From: Patescibacteria group bacterium
Lineage (GTDB): Bacteria; Patescibacteriota; Microgenomatia; UBA1406; GWC2-37-13
DNA: 45,090 bases
Direction of reading: 5' to 3'
Assembly (NCBI GenBank): GCA_026004435.1
Contig: BPJD01000004.1
Span: forward strand, 69,940-115,029
The notes beneath the pieces are model-generated. The model made no database searches, was not told the origin of the DNA, and was given only the letters and a program-made list of their open reading frames with translations. The translations under genes were made by a program, and so were the position numbers. Shown piece after piece: positions 26,192-34,275 of this stretch (the stretch's first letter is position 1; every line of letters begins with the position of its first letter).

Positions 26192-27223
26192 ATGTATATC
26201 AATCAGCTTGAACTGAAAAATTTCAGAAGATTTAAGAAACTAAAACTTTACCTCCACCCTTTACTGAACATAATAATAGCCAAAAACAGTATGGGAAAAA
26301 CCAGCATACTAGAAAGTATTTATCTGGCGCTGAACAACTCTGGATTTAGACAAGATCAGGACGAAGAGTTTATCAACTTTCAAGCCAGTTCAGCAGAAAT
26401 CAGATTAAGCCTCTCTGAGTCTGAAGATAAAGAAGACTTAAAGCTAATTATCAGCAAAAACCACAGCAAAAAGTTTATCTTCAACAAAAATAACTTAAGT
26501 TTTTACGAGGTTAGAAACAAACTTCCAAGAGCAATTCTCTTTACACCAACAGATATTGAGATCTTAACCAGCACACCAGACAACAGAAGAAAGTACTTTA
26601 ACAAAATTTTAAATAATAAAAGTCTAGAGTATAAAACAGCCTTAAACAACTATGAAAATGCCTTAAAAAAAAGAAATAAACTTTTACAACAAGCAAAAAT
26701 TACAACAGACTTTAAAACACAAATAAAATTCTGGAACACCTACCTGCAAAAACAAGCAAAAATTATAACTGAAACCAGACAAAGCCTTGTTGATCTGGCA
26801 AATACTATTCAGGAGTTTTACAACTATGAATTTAAGATTAAGTATCTTAAAAATGAATTTACAGTAGATAAAGCAGACAAACTTTTAGCTGAAGAGCTTA
26901 AAAGAGGCTTTACACTCTGCGGACCGCAGAAAGACGATTTTAATATAATGATAAAACAAGATCAAAACTGGCTTCCTGTAAAAAACTTTGGCTCAAGATC
27001 TCAACAAAGAATAGCTGTTTTATGGTTAAAAAAATTAGAAATAGTTTTTCTAAAAAATCATTATCAACCTATCTTACTGATCGATGATCTATTCTCTGAA
27101 CTTGATACAGACAACAGACTAAAAATAAGCAAGTTTTTACTTAACAATCAAACCATATTAACCTCAAGCTCACCTTTAACTGCTGAACTTATAGACTTCC
27201 CCAAGCACATAATAAAAATCTAA
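26192..27223 (+). CDS. recF: RecF-like DNA repair ATPase
   Basis: 343 residues. It opens with MYINQLELKNFRRFKKLKL, the typical RecF/SMC-like start. The Walker A region reads IAKNSMGKTSILESIYLAL, with Ala in place of the usual first Gly. The central region is charged and coiled (roughly 140-200). SRSQQRIAVLWLKKLE is the ABC signature, and LLIDDLFSELD is Walker B plus D-loop. RecF loads RecA at gaps with RecO and RecR. The length is slightly shorter than typical (~360). It sits 7 nt after the UMPK fusion gene, not beside dnaN or gyrB, so the classical replication-origin cluster is not present here. Confidence 0.85.
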   Translation: MYINQLELKNFRRFKKLKLYLHPLLNIIIAKNSMGKTSILESIYLALNNSGFRQDQDEEFINFQASSAEIRLSLSESEDKEDLKLIISKNHSKKFIFNKNNLSFYEVRNKLPRAILFTPTDIEILTSTPDNRRKYFNKILNNKSLEYKTALNNYENALKKRNKLLQQAKITTDFKTQIKFWNTYLQKQAKIITETRQSLVDLANTIQEFYNYEFKIKYLKNEFTVDKADKLLAEELKRGFTLCGPQKDDFNIMIKQDQNWLPVKNFGSRSQQRIAVLWLKKLEIVFLKNHYQPILLIDDLFSELDTDNRLKISKFLLNNQTILTSSSPLTAELIDFPKHIIKI

Positions 27224-27940
27224 AAATCAAAAGACCAACTAGATAAAGAAAGAACAAATACTTTCAATTAAGTTCTGGCTTGATCTAAAACTATCAAATT
27301 TCTCCTGTAAATTGTAAAAGATATTCCAGTTCTAGGCAAGGAAATTGATACTCGAAGACATGCAAAAATTTTGTCCGGAGTTAAGATAAATATTTTTTAC
27401 CTGAATAGGTTTGTTGCCTAATTTTACTTCTGTTCCTCGTTTCTTGTGGCAGCTCCGCTGCCCCTGTCCGTTGAGATTACACAGATTAAAGAAAAGCCGC
27501 AGTCAGAAAACCCAACGAGTAACCCAGAACTTTCGGATAGGCAACTTGACTAACACGAGCCCCGCAAAAATATAGTTTAGAATTTTTGAAAGCGCTTAAC
27601 AGCCATCAAGAGTCCTCGCATAGCGAGCATCTTAAGAAACGATCAAGCGGTTGGAAACAAATAAAGGTAAAAAATAAATCAACGGCGGCAAAAAGCAGAC
27701 TACTCTACTCTCACGGCCTGCGAGCTAGGATAGGTTGCCGCCACCTTTTTGTTTGGGTAAGTGGGAAACTACAAAATCTAGTAAAACCTTTGGAACTTAT
27801 TTTAAGGAGTAAAAATGTTTTCCGCGCACTGGCAAGGTGGGACAAAAATAACTATAAACGATTCTCCCTTTACTTGTTGCGAAAATTTCTCAAGAAAAGA
27901 AAGCGAGATAATGCTGATTCAGTTAGGGCGATTTCCCAAT
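27224..27940. other. 717-nt intergenic region with GC-elevated, hairpin-rich core
   Basis: No protein-coding gene is supported. From my count, 27421-27780 is about 44% G+C, clearly above the surrounding intergenic DNA. It contains compact hairpins: GGCAGC-TCC-GCTGCC around 27448-27462, CTCGC-ATA-GCGAG near 27615-27627, and the long pair GGCGGCAA/TTGCCGCC closing ~63 nt at about 27683-27743. This pattern suits a structured RNA of several hundred nucleotides. I compared it by eye with tmRNA, RNase P RNA, SRP RNA and 5S rRNA motifs and found no convincing match. Strand is undecided. Confidence 0.4.
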
Positions 27941-28014
27941 TGGAGCGGGATACGGGAATCGAACCCGTCTCTTCACCTTGGGAAGGTGATGTTGAGCCAA
28001 TCAACTAATCCCGC
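27941..28014 (-). tRNA. tRNA-Gly (anticodon CCC), CCA encoded
   Basis: The minus strand folds as a full cloverleaf: acceptor GCGGGAT/ATCCCGC, D arm GTTG...CAAC, anticodon stem TCACC/GGTGA with loop TTCCCAA, and T arm ACGGG-TTCGATT-CCCGT. The discriminator base is T, followed by an encoded CCA at 27941-27943. The anticodon CCC reads GGG glycine codons. Its first ten bases (28005-28014) overlap the 3' end of rsmI. Confidence 0.95.
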
Positions 28015-28694
28015 TTGAGTTTAAAAACTAAAGTAAATTCTCCTTTTGGAATAATTTTATCTAATTGATCTAAATTTTCAATAAACAGTATCTGTTGGTG
28101 AAGTTTAGTCATTTCTTGACAAACGCAGATTACAACATTAAGCTGACTTAACAAAAACTTTAAGGTTTTAACAACTCTTTTGGGAGATTCATAGCCGACA
28201 AAGACAGCAGAATCACAATTTAAGTTGATCTTTAAGATTTTCTCAGCATAAGAATTTTTAAGTTTTTTAGGGAAATAACCTAAAAATACCAACTGTTTAT
28301 AACCAAAGCCTGAAAAAACAACTGCTGTAGTAAAAGCCGATGGACCGGGCAAAACTGTATAAGGCAGACCCAGCTCCTGAACTTTTTGCAATAACAAATG
28401 ACCCGGATCATTTACCAAGGGCAGACCAGCATCTGAAAGCAGAACAACCTCTTTACCCTCACCCAGATAATTTAATATTAAATCAAGTTTCTGCAGTTCA
28501 ACCTGTTTGTAGTATGAAATTAACTTTTGCAAATGGTTTATTCTTAAGCCAAATAAAGACTGGACTGCATGCTTTAACTTTAAAAAAGACCTGGTATCCT
28601 CTGCCAAAATTATATCAGCCTTAGCAATTACCTCAGCGCTTGAAAGACTTAAGTCCTTTAAGTTGCCAATGGGAGTTGCTGTTATATAAAGCAT
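28005..28694 (-). CDS. rsmI: 16S rRNA 2'-O-methyltransferase RsmI
   Basis: 229 residues of the tetrapyrrole-methylase-like fold. Signature motifs are LYITATPIGNLKDLS at the N-terminus, ADIILAEDTR, VVLLSDAGLPLVNDPG, and VLPGPSAFTTAVVFSGF. RsmI uses SAM to methylate the 2'-O of C1402 in 16S rRNA. The C-terminus is shorter than in E. coli (286 residues) and lacks the extra C-terminal domain. Its final codons and TAG stop are formed by the acceptor stem and positions 8-10 of the tRNA-Gly gene on the same strand. A TATAAT (28706-28711) lies 11 nt before the ATG at 28694. Confidence 0.92.
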   Translation of the reverse strand: MLYITATPIGNLKDLSLSSAEVIAKADIILAEDTRSFLKLKHAVQSLFGLRINHLQKLISYYKQVELQKLDLILNYLGEGKEVVLLSDAGLPLVNDPGHLLLQKVQELGLPYTVLPGPSAFTTAVVFSGFGYKQLVFLGYFPKKLKNSYAEKILKINLNCDSAVFVGYESPKRVVKTLKFLLSQLNVVICVCQEMTKLHQQILFIENLDQLDKIIPKGEFTLVFKLKRD

Positions 28695-28705
28695 AGTTAT
28701 ACAAC

Positions 28706-28711
28706 ATTATA
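28706..28711 (-). promoter_or_regulatory. -10 box of rsmI / tRNA-Gly
   Basis: A minus-strand TATAAT lies 11 nt before the rsmI ATG, giving a leader of only about 4 nt. Since tRNA-Gly overlaps the rsmI end on the same strand, this promoter probably also produces the tRNA precursor. Confidence 0.45.
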
Positions 28712-28772
28712 TAAAAATTTATTTTAATAGTAACAAAACCAAACGCCAGAGAACAAATTAAACCGCTAATGA

Positions 28773-28778
28773 TAAAAT
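28773..28778 (+). promoter_or_regulatory. -10 box for leaderless Nudix transcript
   Basis: TAAAAT ends 6 nt before the ATG at 28785, placing the expected transcription start on the start codon. No SD sequence could fit in a leader. Confidence 0.45.
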
Positions 28779-28784
28779 AACAAA

Positions 28785-29228
28785 ATGAAGATAATAAATG
28801 AGGTATCATCAGGCGGTGTTGTTTATAAAAAAGAAAATAATAAAACGCTTTGGCTTGTCATTAAGCACAAAAATCAAGGCCACTGGTCTTTTCCCAAAGG
28901 CCATATAGCAGACAAAAACAAAAACGAAGATGCAGTCACTGCGGCTTTAAGAGAGGTTGAAGAAGAAGGAGGCGTTAAAGCTAAAATCATAGATACTAGA
29001 CCAGAGGTATCAGAGTATCAATTTAAAAGAGACAACAGCCTTGTAAAAAAGCAGGTGTTTTATTATCTAATGGAGTATATCTTAGGCGACCCAAACAATC
29101 ACGACAATGAAATTGAAACAGCAGTCTTTTTGCCGCAAAAAGATGTGCTTAACTTGCTAACTTACGAAAACGATAAAATTATTTTCCTAAAATGCTTAAA
29201 AAAATATCAACAGCTGAAAAATAAATAA
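28785..29228 (+). CDS. Nudix hydrolase, Ap4A-hydrolase-like
   Basis: 147 residues. The Nudix box runs from G39 in FPKGHI to REVEEEGGV (56-64). It has about three extra residues between the first Gly and the first Glu compared with the strict Gx5E spacing. The preceding HWSFPKGH is characteristic of diadenosine-tetraphosphate hydrolase-like Nudix proteins (MTH/Aq_158 type). The catalytic glutamates E57, E60 and E61 are present. It would cleave a nucleoside diphosphate linked to another moiety, perhaps Ap4A. Its stop is 1 nt from that of the convergent DNA-repair fusion gene. Substrate is inferred. Confidence 0.82.
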   Translation: MKIINEVSSGGVVYKKENNKTLWLVIKHKNQGHWSFPKGHIADKNKNEDAVTAALREVEEEGGVKAKIIDTRPEVSEYQFKRDNSLVKKQVFYYLMEYILGDPNNHDNEIETAVFLPQKDVLNLLTYENDKIIFLKCLKKYQQLKNK

Positions 29229-29229
29229 C

Positions 29230-30135
29230 TTAATTATCTTTACCCCAGGCTGTGATTAAGGCATGCATATTTTTGTAAACCTCAAGATCTCTGGGCAGAT
29301 GCTGCTGAAAAAATGACTGTAGATTAAGATAAGAATTTGAGCTTAAGGAAACCAAAGACAAATAACTGCCAACAAATTTTCTAGTATAAGCATCAATAGG
29401 AAAAATAAGCCTGTCAAACGCATACAAAAGAACTGTATCTGCAGTTTCTTGGCCTATGCCGTAAATAGTTAATAATTTCTGTCTAACCTTTTCAATGCTG
29501 TTTTTTTGAAAATAGTTTCTTTTAAAGTTATGTATTAACAAAGCAAGAGACTTTAATGTCTGAGCTTTGCGCGTATAAAAACCTGAAGGTTTAATACAGT
29601 TTAACAAAACAGACTCAGATGATTCTAAGATGCCTGCTAAACTGCAAATTCCTTTTAATCTCAGATTGACAACTGATTTTTCAACATTAGGCCATGATGT
29701 ATTCTGAGTTAAAACAGAGGAGATAATTATCTCCTCAAAGTTATACTCTGCCTTACCAAACCAAGGCCAAGGACCGGGAAAGCCATATTTTATTAAAAGA
29801 CAAAAATAAGATTTTAAAACAGAGTTAAATTCATAAAAGCAACTATCAACTACCTTATCTTTATAAAAAACCACTCCATCTTGTTGTAAATATTGTTTCT
29901 GTTTTAATTTACCGCCAAATAAATAACCATCAGCAAGACTGCCGTCTGATCTGACAACCTTAAAACAAGGATAAATAAACCTGTCTGCAGACTGATTCTG
30001 CCTAAGGTAATAAGACACTAATCTAGCTGAACCTATACCCAGCGACTGAGCCAACTGTTTGTAACTTACAACCTTTCCTTTAGGAATAAGCCTTAAACAC
30101 TCAAAGACAATTTTTTTATTCATAAAATAGGGCAT
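29230..30135 (-). CDS. Fusion of alkyltransferase-like (AGT) and MagIII/EndoIII-like DNA glycosylase domains
   Basis: About 301 residues from the ATG at 30135; ATG 30123 and TTG 30138 are alternatives. Numbering below counts from the TTG. Residues ~8-90 are an O6-alkylguanine alkyltransferase DNA-binding domain: LIPKGKVVSYKQLA, then PCFKVVRSDGSLADGY. The acceptor Cys (C58) is kept, but the usual PCHRV His is Phe. Residues ~115-300 are an HhH-GPD glycosylase: PGPWPW, SSVLTQNTSWPNVEK, the hairpin YGIGQETADTVLLYAF and catalytic Asp in PIDAYTRK (D249). The EndoIII lyase Lys position is Glu (E231), and no C-terminal Fe-S cysteines exist. These are traits of the MagIII-like 3-methyladenine glycosylase group. 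Both halves concern alkylated DNA, which makes the fusion functionally coherent. Confidence 0.82.
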   Translation of the reverse strand: MPYFMNKKIVFECLRLIPKGKVVSYKQLAQSLGIGSARLVSYYLRQNQSADRFIYPCFKVVRSDGSLADGYLFGGKLKQKQYLQQDGVVFYKDKVVDSCFYEFNSVLKSYFCLLIKYGFPGPWPWFGKAEYNFEEIIISSVLTQNTSWPNVEKSVVNLRLKGICSLAGILESSESVLLNCIKPSGFYTRKAQTLKSLALLIHNFKRNYFQKNSIEKVRQKLLTIYGIGQETADTVLLYAFDRLIFPIDAYTRKFVGSYLSLVSLSSNSYLNLQSFFQQHLPRDLEVYKNMHALITAWGKDN

Positions 30136-30151
30136 CAACTTAAATTTCTGT

Positions 30152-30157
30152 TATAAT
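30152..30157 (+). promoter_or_regulatory. -10 box of tRNA-Ile
   Basis: A perfect TATAAT ends 14 nt before the mature 5' end of tRNA-Ile, implying a precursor leader of about 8 nt. The divergent repair gene starts about 17-29 bp away on the other strand. Confidence 0.55.
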
Positions 30158-30171
30158 ATTAACATTAAAAA

Positions 30172-30244
30172 GCGCCTGTAGCTCAGCGGTTAGAGCGCCA
30201 TCCTTATAAGATGGAAGTCGATGGTTCGAATCCATCCAGGCGCA
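30172..30244 (+). tRNA. tRNA-Ile (anticodon UAU), CCA not encoded
   Basis: 73 nt with a complete cloverleaf: acceptor GCGCCTG/CAGGCGC, D stem GCTC/GAGC, anticodon stem CCATC/GATGG with loop CTTATAA, and T arm GATGG-TTCGAAT-CCATC. The discriminator is A. The following bases are CCT, so the CCA end must be added enzymatically. The anticodon TAT reads the isoleucine codon AUA directly. Most bacteria use a CAT anticodon modified to lysidine for this codon. Confidence 0.95.
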
Positions 30245-30608
30245 CCTAAAAATTGATAAAGCCAGATCAGCCAAGGTAATCATGGCACAAGTTTGAACAA
30301 TCTAAGATGGCAGTTTAAATCAGCCCCCTGGCACTTGAAATGAATCTTAAATTTGGTAAACCTCCCTATATTTTTACAATATTTTTACACAACTGAAACT
30401 TCACCAAATTTTTTTCTCTTAATAAATTGTAAAATAAGTTAATATAATAAGATAATTAAACGGGTTTAAGACGCATAAGGTAAGATTGAAGTTTTTTATC
30501 ACATTAGGAAAATTCTATATACGACATCAGTATTTATTAACTGCCAAATAAATAAGATTAAACAAACATCTAATTCAAATAGTAGGCTATTTGATAAAAT
30601 AATAGATT
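30245..30608. other. Intergenic region between tRNA-Ile and truB
   Basis: No gene is supported in these 364 nt. A TATAAT at 30443-30448 has no good -35 partner and could be fortuitous. No long hairpin with a T-run was seen. The last part carries the truB -10 box. Confidence 0.55.
30595..30600 (+). promoter_or_regulatory. -10 box for leaderless truB transcript
   Basis: TAAAAT ends 8 nt before the truB ATG at 30609, so the predicted mRNA has no room for a ribosome binding site. Confidence 0.45.
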
Positions 30609-31262
30609 ATGATCCTTGCAGTTAACAAACCTCCCGGCATATCATCCTTCGATGTCATAAGAATCTTTAAGAAAAAAAACGGTTTTAAAAGCAAGGTTGG
30701 ACACGCAGGAACCTTGGATCCTTTTGCCGAAGGTTTGCTGATTCTTTTGACCGATGAGGATACAAAGCGGTTTGAAGAGTTTCAACAGTATCCAAAAACC
30801 TATCTTGCAGGAGTAAAGCTCGGTTGGAAATCAAATACGCTCGATATAGAAGGCAAGCTGGAAAAAGGTCAAATAAATGAGTTTAACCAATCTCAACTGA
30901 AAGAAAAGCTTAAAAACTTTATAGGACAAATCGAACAAAAAATTCCAGCGTTTTCAGCTGCAAAGTTCAAAGGAAAACCCTTATACAAATACGCACTCGA
31001 AGGAAAAAAAGTAAAAAAAACCAAGCCTACTAGAATTTACGATATCCAATTAATTTCCCAGCTAAGATCTCTTGTATACCTGAGGTTTAAAGTTTCCTCA
31101 GGCACATATATAAGACAACTTTGTATTGACATCTTTAAAAGTTTAGGAATTGACTGTTTTGTCTTTTATCTAAAACGTGAAGCAATTGGAGAGATTACTC
31201 TTGAGCAAACAAACAGAATAGAAAATCTTTCACCCACTAAACTAAAAACATTAGCTCTCTAA
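30609..31262 (+). CDS. truB: tRNA pseudouridine-55 synthase TruB, short form
   Basis: 217 residues. [14 protein letters not shown] opens the protein. [14 protein letters not shown] carries the catalytic Asp (D37). [21 protein letters not shown] and the [21 protein letters not shown] block are all TruB signatures, followed by [12 protein letters not shown]. It makes pseudouridine 55 in the T loop of tRNAs. The usual C-terminal PUA-type domain is missing (E. coli TruB is 314 residues). Its stop overlaps the fusA stop region of the opposite strand by 12 nt. Confidence 0.93.
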   Translation: MILAVNKPPGISSFDVIRIFKKKNGFKSKVGHAGTLDPFAEGLLILLTDEDTKRFEEFQQYPKTYLAGVKLGWKSNTLDIEGKLEKGQINEFNQSQLKEKLKNFIGQIEQKIPAFSAAKFKGKPLYKYALEGKKVKKTKPTRIYDIQLISQLRSLVYLRFKVSSGTYIRQLCIDIFKSLGIDCFVFYLKREAIGEITLEQTNRIENLSPTKLKTLAL

Positions 31263-33359
31263 ACCTCTCTGTTTTTTCATTTCCTGAATAATATTAGCCG
31301 GTACTTCTTCATAATGAGAAAACATTGGGTAAAAGAATCCTCTGCCTTGAGTCAAAGATCTTAATGTTGTTGCATAACCTGAAAGCTCTGATAAAGGAGC
31401 ATAGGCTTTTATCATAACTGCATTACCTCTTTTTTCAGAACCTAAGATTTTGCCTCTTTTACTTGAAAGATCTCCTATAACAGTTCCCATATACTCTTCT
31501 GGAACTGTAACTTCAACCAACATAATTGGTTCAAGCAGTACCATACCAGCTTTTTTGGCTGCTTCTGCCAAAGCCATAGATCCTGCTATTTTAAAAGCAA
31601 TATCTGAAGAATCAACCTCATGATAAGATCCGTCGTACAATATTACCTCAATATCTGTAATTGGGTAGCCCAGCAAAATTCCCTTATCCATTGCTTCTTT
31701 AACTCCTTTTTCAACAGATGGTATAAACTCCGATGGTATTACACCACCTTTGATTGCATTGACAAACTTAAATCCAGCTCCTCTTTCAAGAGGTCTAACC
31801 CTGATTAAACAATGTCCGTACTGACCTCTACCTCCTGTCTGCTTAATATACTTTCCTTCTCCTTCTGCCTCATTAATAAAAGTCTCTTTATAAGCAACTT
31901 GCGGTTTTCCTGTTTTAACATTAAGCTTCATCTCTCTTCTCATTCTTTCTGCCAGCACCTCAAGATGAAGTTCACCCATACCTGAAATAATTGTCTGGCC
32001 TGTATCATGATCTATCTTGACTCTAAAGGTAGGATCTTCTTCAGCTAATCTTTGCAGGGCTAAAGACAACTTTTCCTGATCGCTTTTGGTTGCAGGCTCA
32101 ATTGCCAAAGAGATAACCGGATCTGGAAAGGTAATCTCCTCCAGCAAAATTGGCTTGCTCTCATCTGCTAAAGTATCTCCTGTTCTTGTGTCTTTCGGTC
32201 CAACTAAAACAACAATCTCACCAGCATAGGCATCATTAATCTCTTCTCTCTGATTGGCATGCATTAGCAACAGTCTTGAGACTCTTTCTTTAATATTTTG
32301 GTTGACATTGTAAACATAACTGCCTGACTTAATTGTTCCTGAGTAAACTCTAACAAAGGTTATTTTACCTACATGAGGATCAAGTTGAATTTTAAAAGCT
32401 AGAGCTGAAAAAGCCTCATCATCTGAGAAAACTCTTTTTTCCTTTTCCCCAGTTTTAGGATTTACTCCTTCAACAAACTTTAAATCTGCTGGCGAGGGCA
32501 GATAATCAACTATACCATCAAGCAATGGTTGAACACCTTTGTTTCTTAAAGATGTTCCACAGTAAATAGGAACTACTTTATAAGCTATAACAGCTTTTCT
32601 TAATGCTTGCTTTAACTCATCTATACTAATATCTTTTCCCTCAAGATACTTTTCCAGCAAAACATCATCTGTTTCAGCAATCTGTTCTATAAGTTTAGCT
32701 CTGTATTCTTCTACTTTAGCCTCAAGATCATCTGGGATATCATCTGTTACTGTATACTTAATTCCGCTTTCATCTTGGTCCCAGATTAAGGCTTTTTTCT
32801 CAAGCAGATCTACCACACCAACAAATGAATCTTCTTTACCAATCGGATAAACCATTACTATTGGCACAGCTCCCAATCTTGTTTTAATTTCATCAACTGT
32901 TCCTTCAAAATCAGCTCCTAATTTATCCATTTTGTTTATAAAACAAAGTCTTGGGACCTTATATTTATCAGCCTGTCTCCAAACTGTTTCAGACTGACTC
33001 TGGACACCTTCTTCTGCGTCAAAAACAACTACTCCTCCGTCTAATACTCTTAAGGATCGCTCAACCTCAGCTGTGAAATCAACATGTCCCGGAGTATCAA
33101 TAATATTGATTCTGACATCTTTCCAAAAGGTTGTTGTAGCAGCAGAGACAATTGTTATACCTCTTTCCTTTTCCTGATCCATCCAGTCCATTTGTGTATT
33201 TCCCTCGTCTATATCTCCAATTTTGTAGGTTTTGCCTGTGTAAAAAAGAATTCTTTCTGTTGTAGTTGTTTTTCCAGCATCAATATGAGCTATGATACCA
33301 ATATTCCTAATTTTATCTAAATCAACCTTGCGATTTTTAGTTGTTACTGTGTTTTTCAT
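31251..33359 (-). CDS. fusA: Elongation factor G
   Basis: 702 residues, a normal full length. GTPase motifs are [13 protein letters not shown] (G1), [20 protein letters not shown] (G3) and [12 protein letters not shown] (G4). Domain II and the later [14 protein letters not shown] and [13 protein letters not shown] blocks are intact, as is the C-terminal [26 protein letters not shown]. It drives ribosomal translocation and, with RRF, ribosome recycling. It is the last gene of the rpoB-rpoC-rpsL-rpsG-fusA series, 15 nt after rpsG, with no SD site. No tuf gene follows; truB converges on it instead. Confidence 0.97.
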   Translation of the reverse strand: MKNTVTTKNRKVDLDKIRNIGIIAHIDAGKTTTTERILFYTGKTYKIGDIDEGNTQMDWMDQEKERGITIVSAATTTFWKDVRINIIDTPGHVDFTAEVERSLRVLDGGVVVFDAEEGVQSQSETVWRQADKYKVPRLCFINKMDKLGADFEGTVDEIKTRLGAVPIVMVYPIGKEDSFVGVVDLLEKKALIWDQDESGIKYTVTDDIPDDLEAKVEEYRAKLIEQIAETDDVLLEKYLEGKDISIDELKQALRKAVIAYKVVPIYCGTSLRNKGVQPLLDGIVDYLPSPADLKFVEGVNPKTGEKEKRVFSDDEAFSALAFKIQLDPHVGKITFVRVYSGTIKSGSYVYNVNQNIKERVSRLLLMHANQREEINDAYAGEIVVLVGPKDTRTGDTLADESKPILLEEITFPDPVISLAIEPATKSDQEKLSLALQRLAEEDPTFRVKIDHDTGQTIISGMGELHLEVLAERMRREMKLNVKTGKPQVAYKETFINEAEGEGKYIKQTGGRGQYGHCLIRVRPLERGAGFKFVNAIKGGVIPSEFIPSVEKGVKEAMDKGILLGYPITDIEVILYDGSYHEVDSSDIAFKIAGSMALAEAAKKAGMVLLEPIMLVEVTVPEEYMGTVIGDLSSKRGKILGSEKRGNAVMIKAYAPLSELSGYATTLRSLTQGRGFFYPMFSHYEEVPANIIQEMKKQRGLES

Positions 33360-33374
33360 ATTTTTTTAAAAAAA

Positions 33375-33848
33375 TTACCAACGAAGATGCGCAAATGCCT
33401 TATTTGCTTCAACTAATTTTTCTACTTCCTGTCTTTTTTCTACAGCTCCACCCTCACCTTTGGCAGCAAGTAGAAGCTCATCTGTTAATTTTTCAGTAAA
33501 GTTTTTAAACTGCTTGCTGGATTTTTTTGAGGCTGCCTCAATAATCCAGTTTAAGGATAAAAATATTTTTCGATTGGGCCTTACAGGCAAAGGAACAAGG
33601 TATGATGCTCCTCCCAACCTTCTTGCTCTCACCTCCATCTCAGGAGCAGTATTTTCAATAGCTTTGTCTAAAATCTCAATAGGATCAAGCTTTTTAGCTT
33701 TGATCTTATCAAAAGCAGAGTAAACAATTCTCTCTGCTACAGACTTTTTTCCATCCTTCATAATATAATTTATCAGTTTGGCAACTGTTTTGCTGTTATA
33801 AACAGGATCAGGATTTATCTCTCTTTTTTTATATGATCTTCTAGGCAT
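33375..33848 (-). CDS. rpsG: 30S ribosomal protein S7
   Basis: 157 residues, matching bacterial S7 length. MPRRSYKKREI at the start, KLINYIMKDGKKSVAERIVY, and ENTAPEMEVRARRLGGASYLVP followed by VRPNRK are conserved S7 blocks. The C-terminus KLVEANKAFAHLRW is typical. S7 organises the head of the 30S subunit by binding 16S rRNA. It lies 13 nt after rpsL and 15 nt before fusA, with no strong SD sequence at either junction. Confidence 0.97.
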   Translation of the reverse strand: MPRRSYKKREINPDPVYNSKTVAKLINYIMKDGKKSVAERIVYSAFDKIKAKKLDPIEILDKAIENTAPEMEVRARRLGGASYLVPLPVRPNRKIFLSLNWIIEAASKKSSKQFKNFTEKLTDELLLAAKGEGGAVEKRQEVEKLVEANKAFAHLRW

Positions 33849-33861
33849 AAATTAATTTAAA

Positions 33862-34275
33862 TTATTGTTTTGAACTTTTAGTTCCATACTTTGATCTTGA
33901 AGTCTTTCTGCCCTCAACACCTGCTGTATCATAAACACCTCTGACAATATGATACTTAACTCCCGGCAAGTCCTTGACTCTTCCGCCTCTGACTAAAACA
34001 ACTGAGTGTTCAGCTAAATTATGGCCAATTCCAGGTATATATGCAGTAACCTCAACACCATTTGACAGCTTAACCCTTGCCACTTTTCTTAATGCTGAGT
34101 TTGGCTTTTTTGGCGTCATTGTACGCACTACCAAACACACTCCTCTTTTAAAAGGAGAGTTAAGTTTTACATACCTTCTCTTAATACCGTTAAACTTTAC
34201 CTTTAACGCTGCTGCTCTTGATTTTTTAATTTTCTTCTTTCTCCCGTGCCTGATCAGTTGATTTATTGTCGGCAT
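33862..34275 (-). CDS. rpsL: 30S ribosomal protein S12
   Basis: 137 residues starting with the canonical [12 protein letters not shown] at the ATG 34275. [20 protein letters not shown] and [21 protein letters not shown] are conserved. The lysines linked to streptomycin response in other bacteria (in TPKKPNS and GGRVKDLPG) are wild-type. S12 supports decoding in the A site. The start codon lies 50 nt inside the 3' end of rpoC in another frame. Since MPTINQLIR is nearly universal, the overlap is real rather than a start error. Confidence 0.97.
   Translation of the reverse strand: MPTINQLIRHGRKKKIKKSRAAALKVKFNGIKRRYVKLNSPFKRGVCLVVRTMTPKKPNSALRKVARVKLSNGVEVTAYIPGIGHNLAEHSVVLVRGGRVKDLPGVKYHIVRGVYDTAGVEGRKTSRSKYGTKSSKQ

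Noticed and set aside
27683-27760. Minus-strand segment with GTGAGAGTAG between GGCGGCAA and TTGCCGCC, reminiscent of the 3' part of 5S rRNA
   Set aside because: The closed unit is only ~63 nt, the central 5S domains and the conserved CCGAAC-type loop are absent, so it is not a 5S rRNA. It is left as an unassigned hairpin.
27421-27780. tmRNA or RNase P RNA
   Set aside because: No tRNA-like TTCGA arm with CCA end and no ANDxxALAA-like tag frame for tmRNA. The short GAAAGTTC and ACAGAA matches on the minus strand are only ~100 nt apart and not embedded in RNase P P4 motifs.
27586-28018. Two overlapping open frames on the plus strand, one with a good AAGGAG before an ATG at 27815
   Set aside because: Both run through the antisense of tRNA-Gly and end in it, producing the well-known spurious 'SGIRESNPS'-type peptide. 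The sequence composition fits noncoding DNA.
30245-30608. A riboswitch or T-box leader before truB
   Set aside because: The truB -10 box at 30595-30600 sits 8 nt from the ATG, so no long leader is expected, and no conserved leader motif or antiterminator stem was seen.
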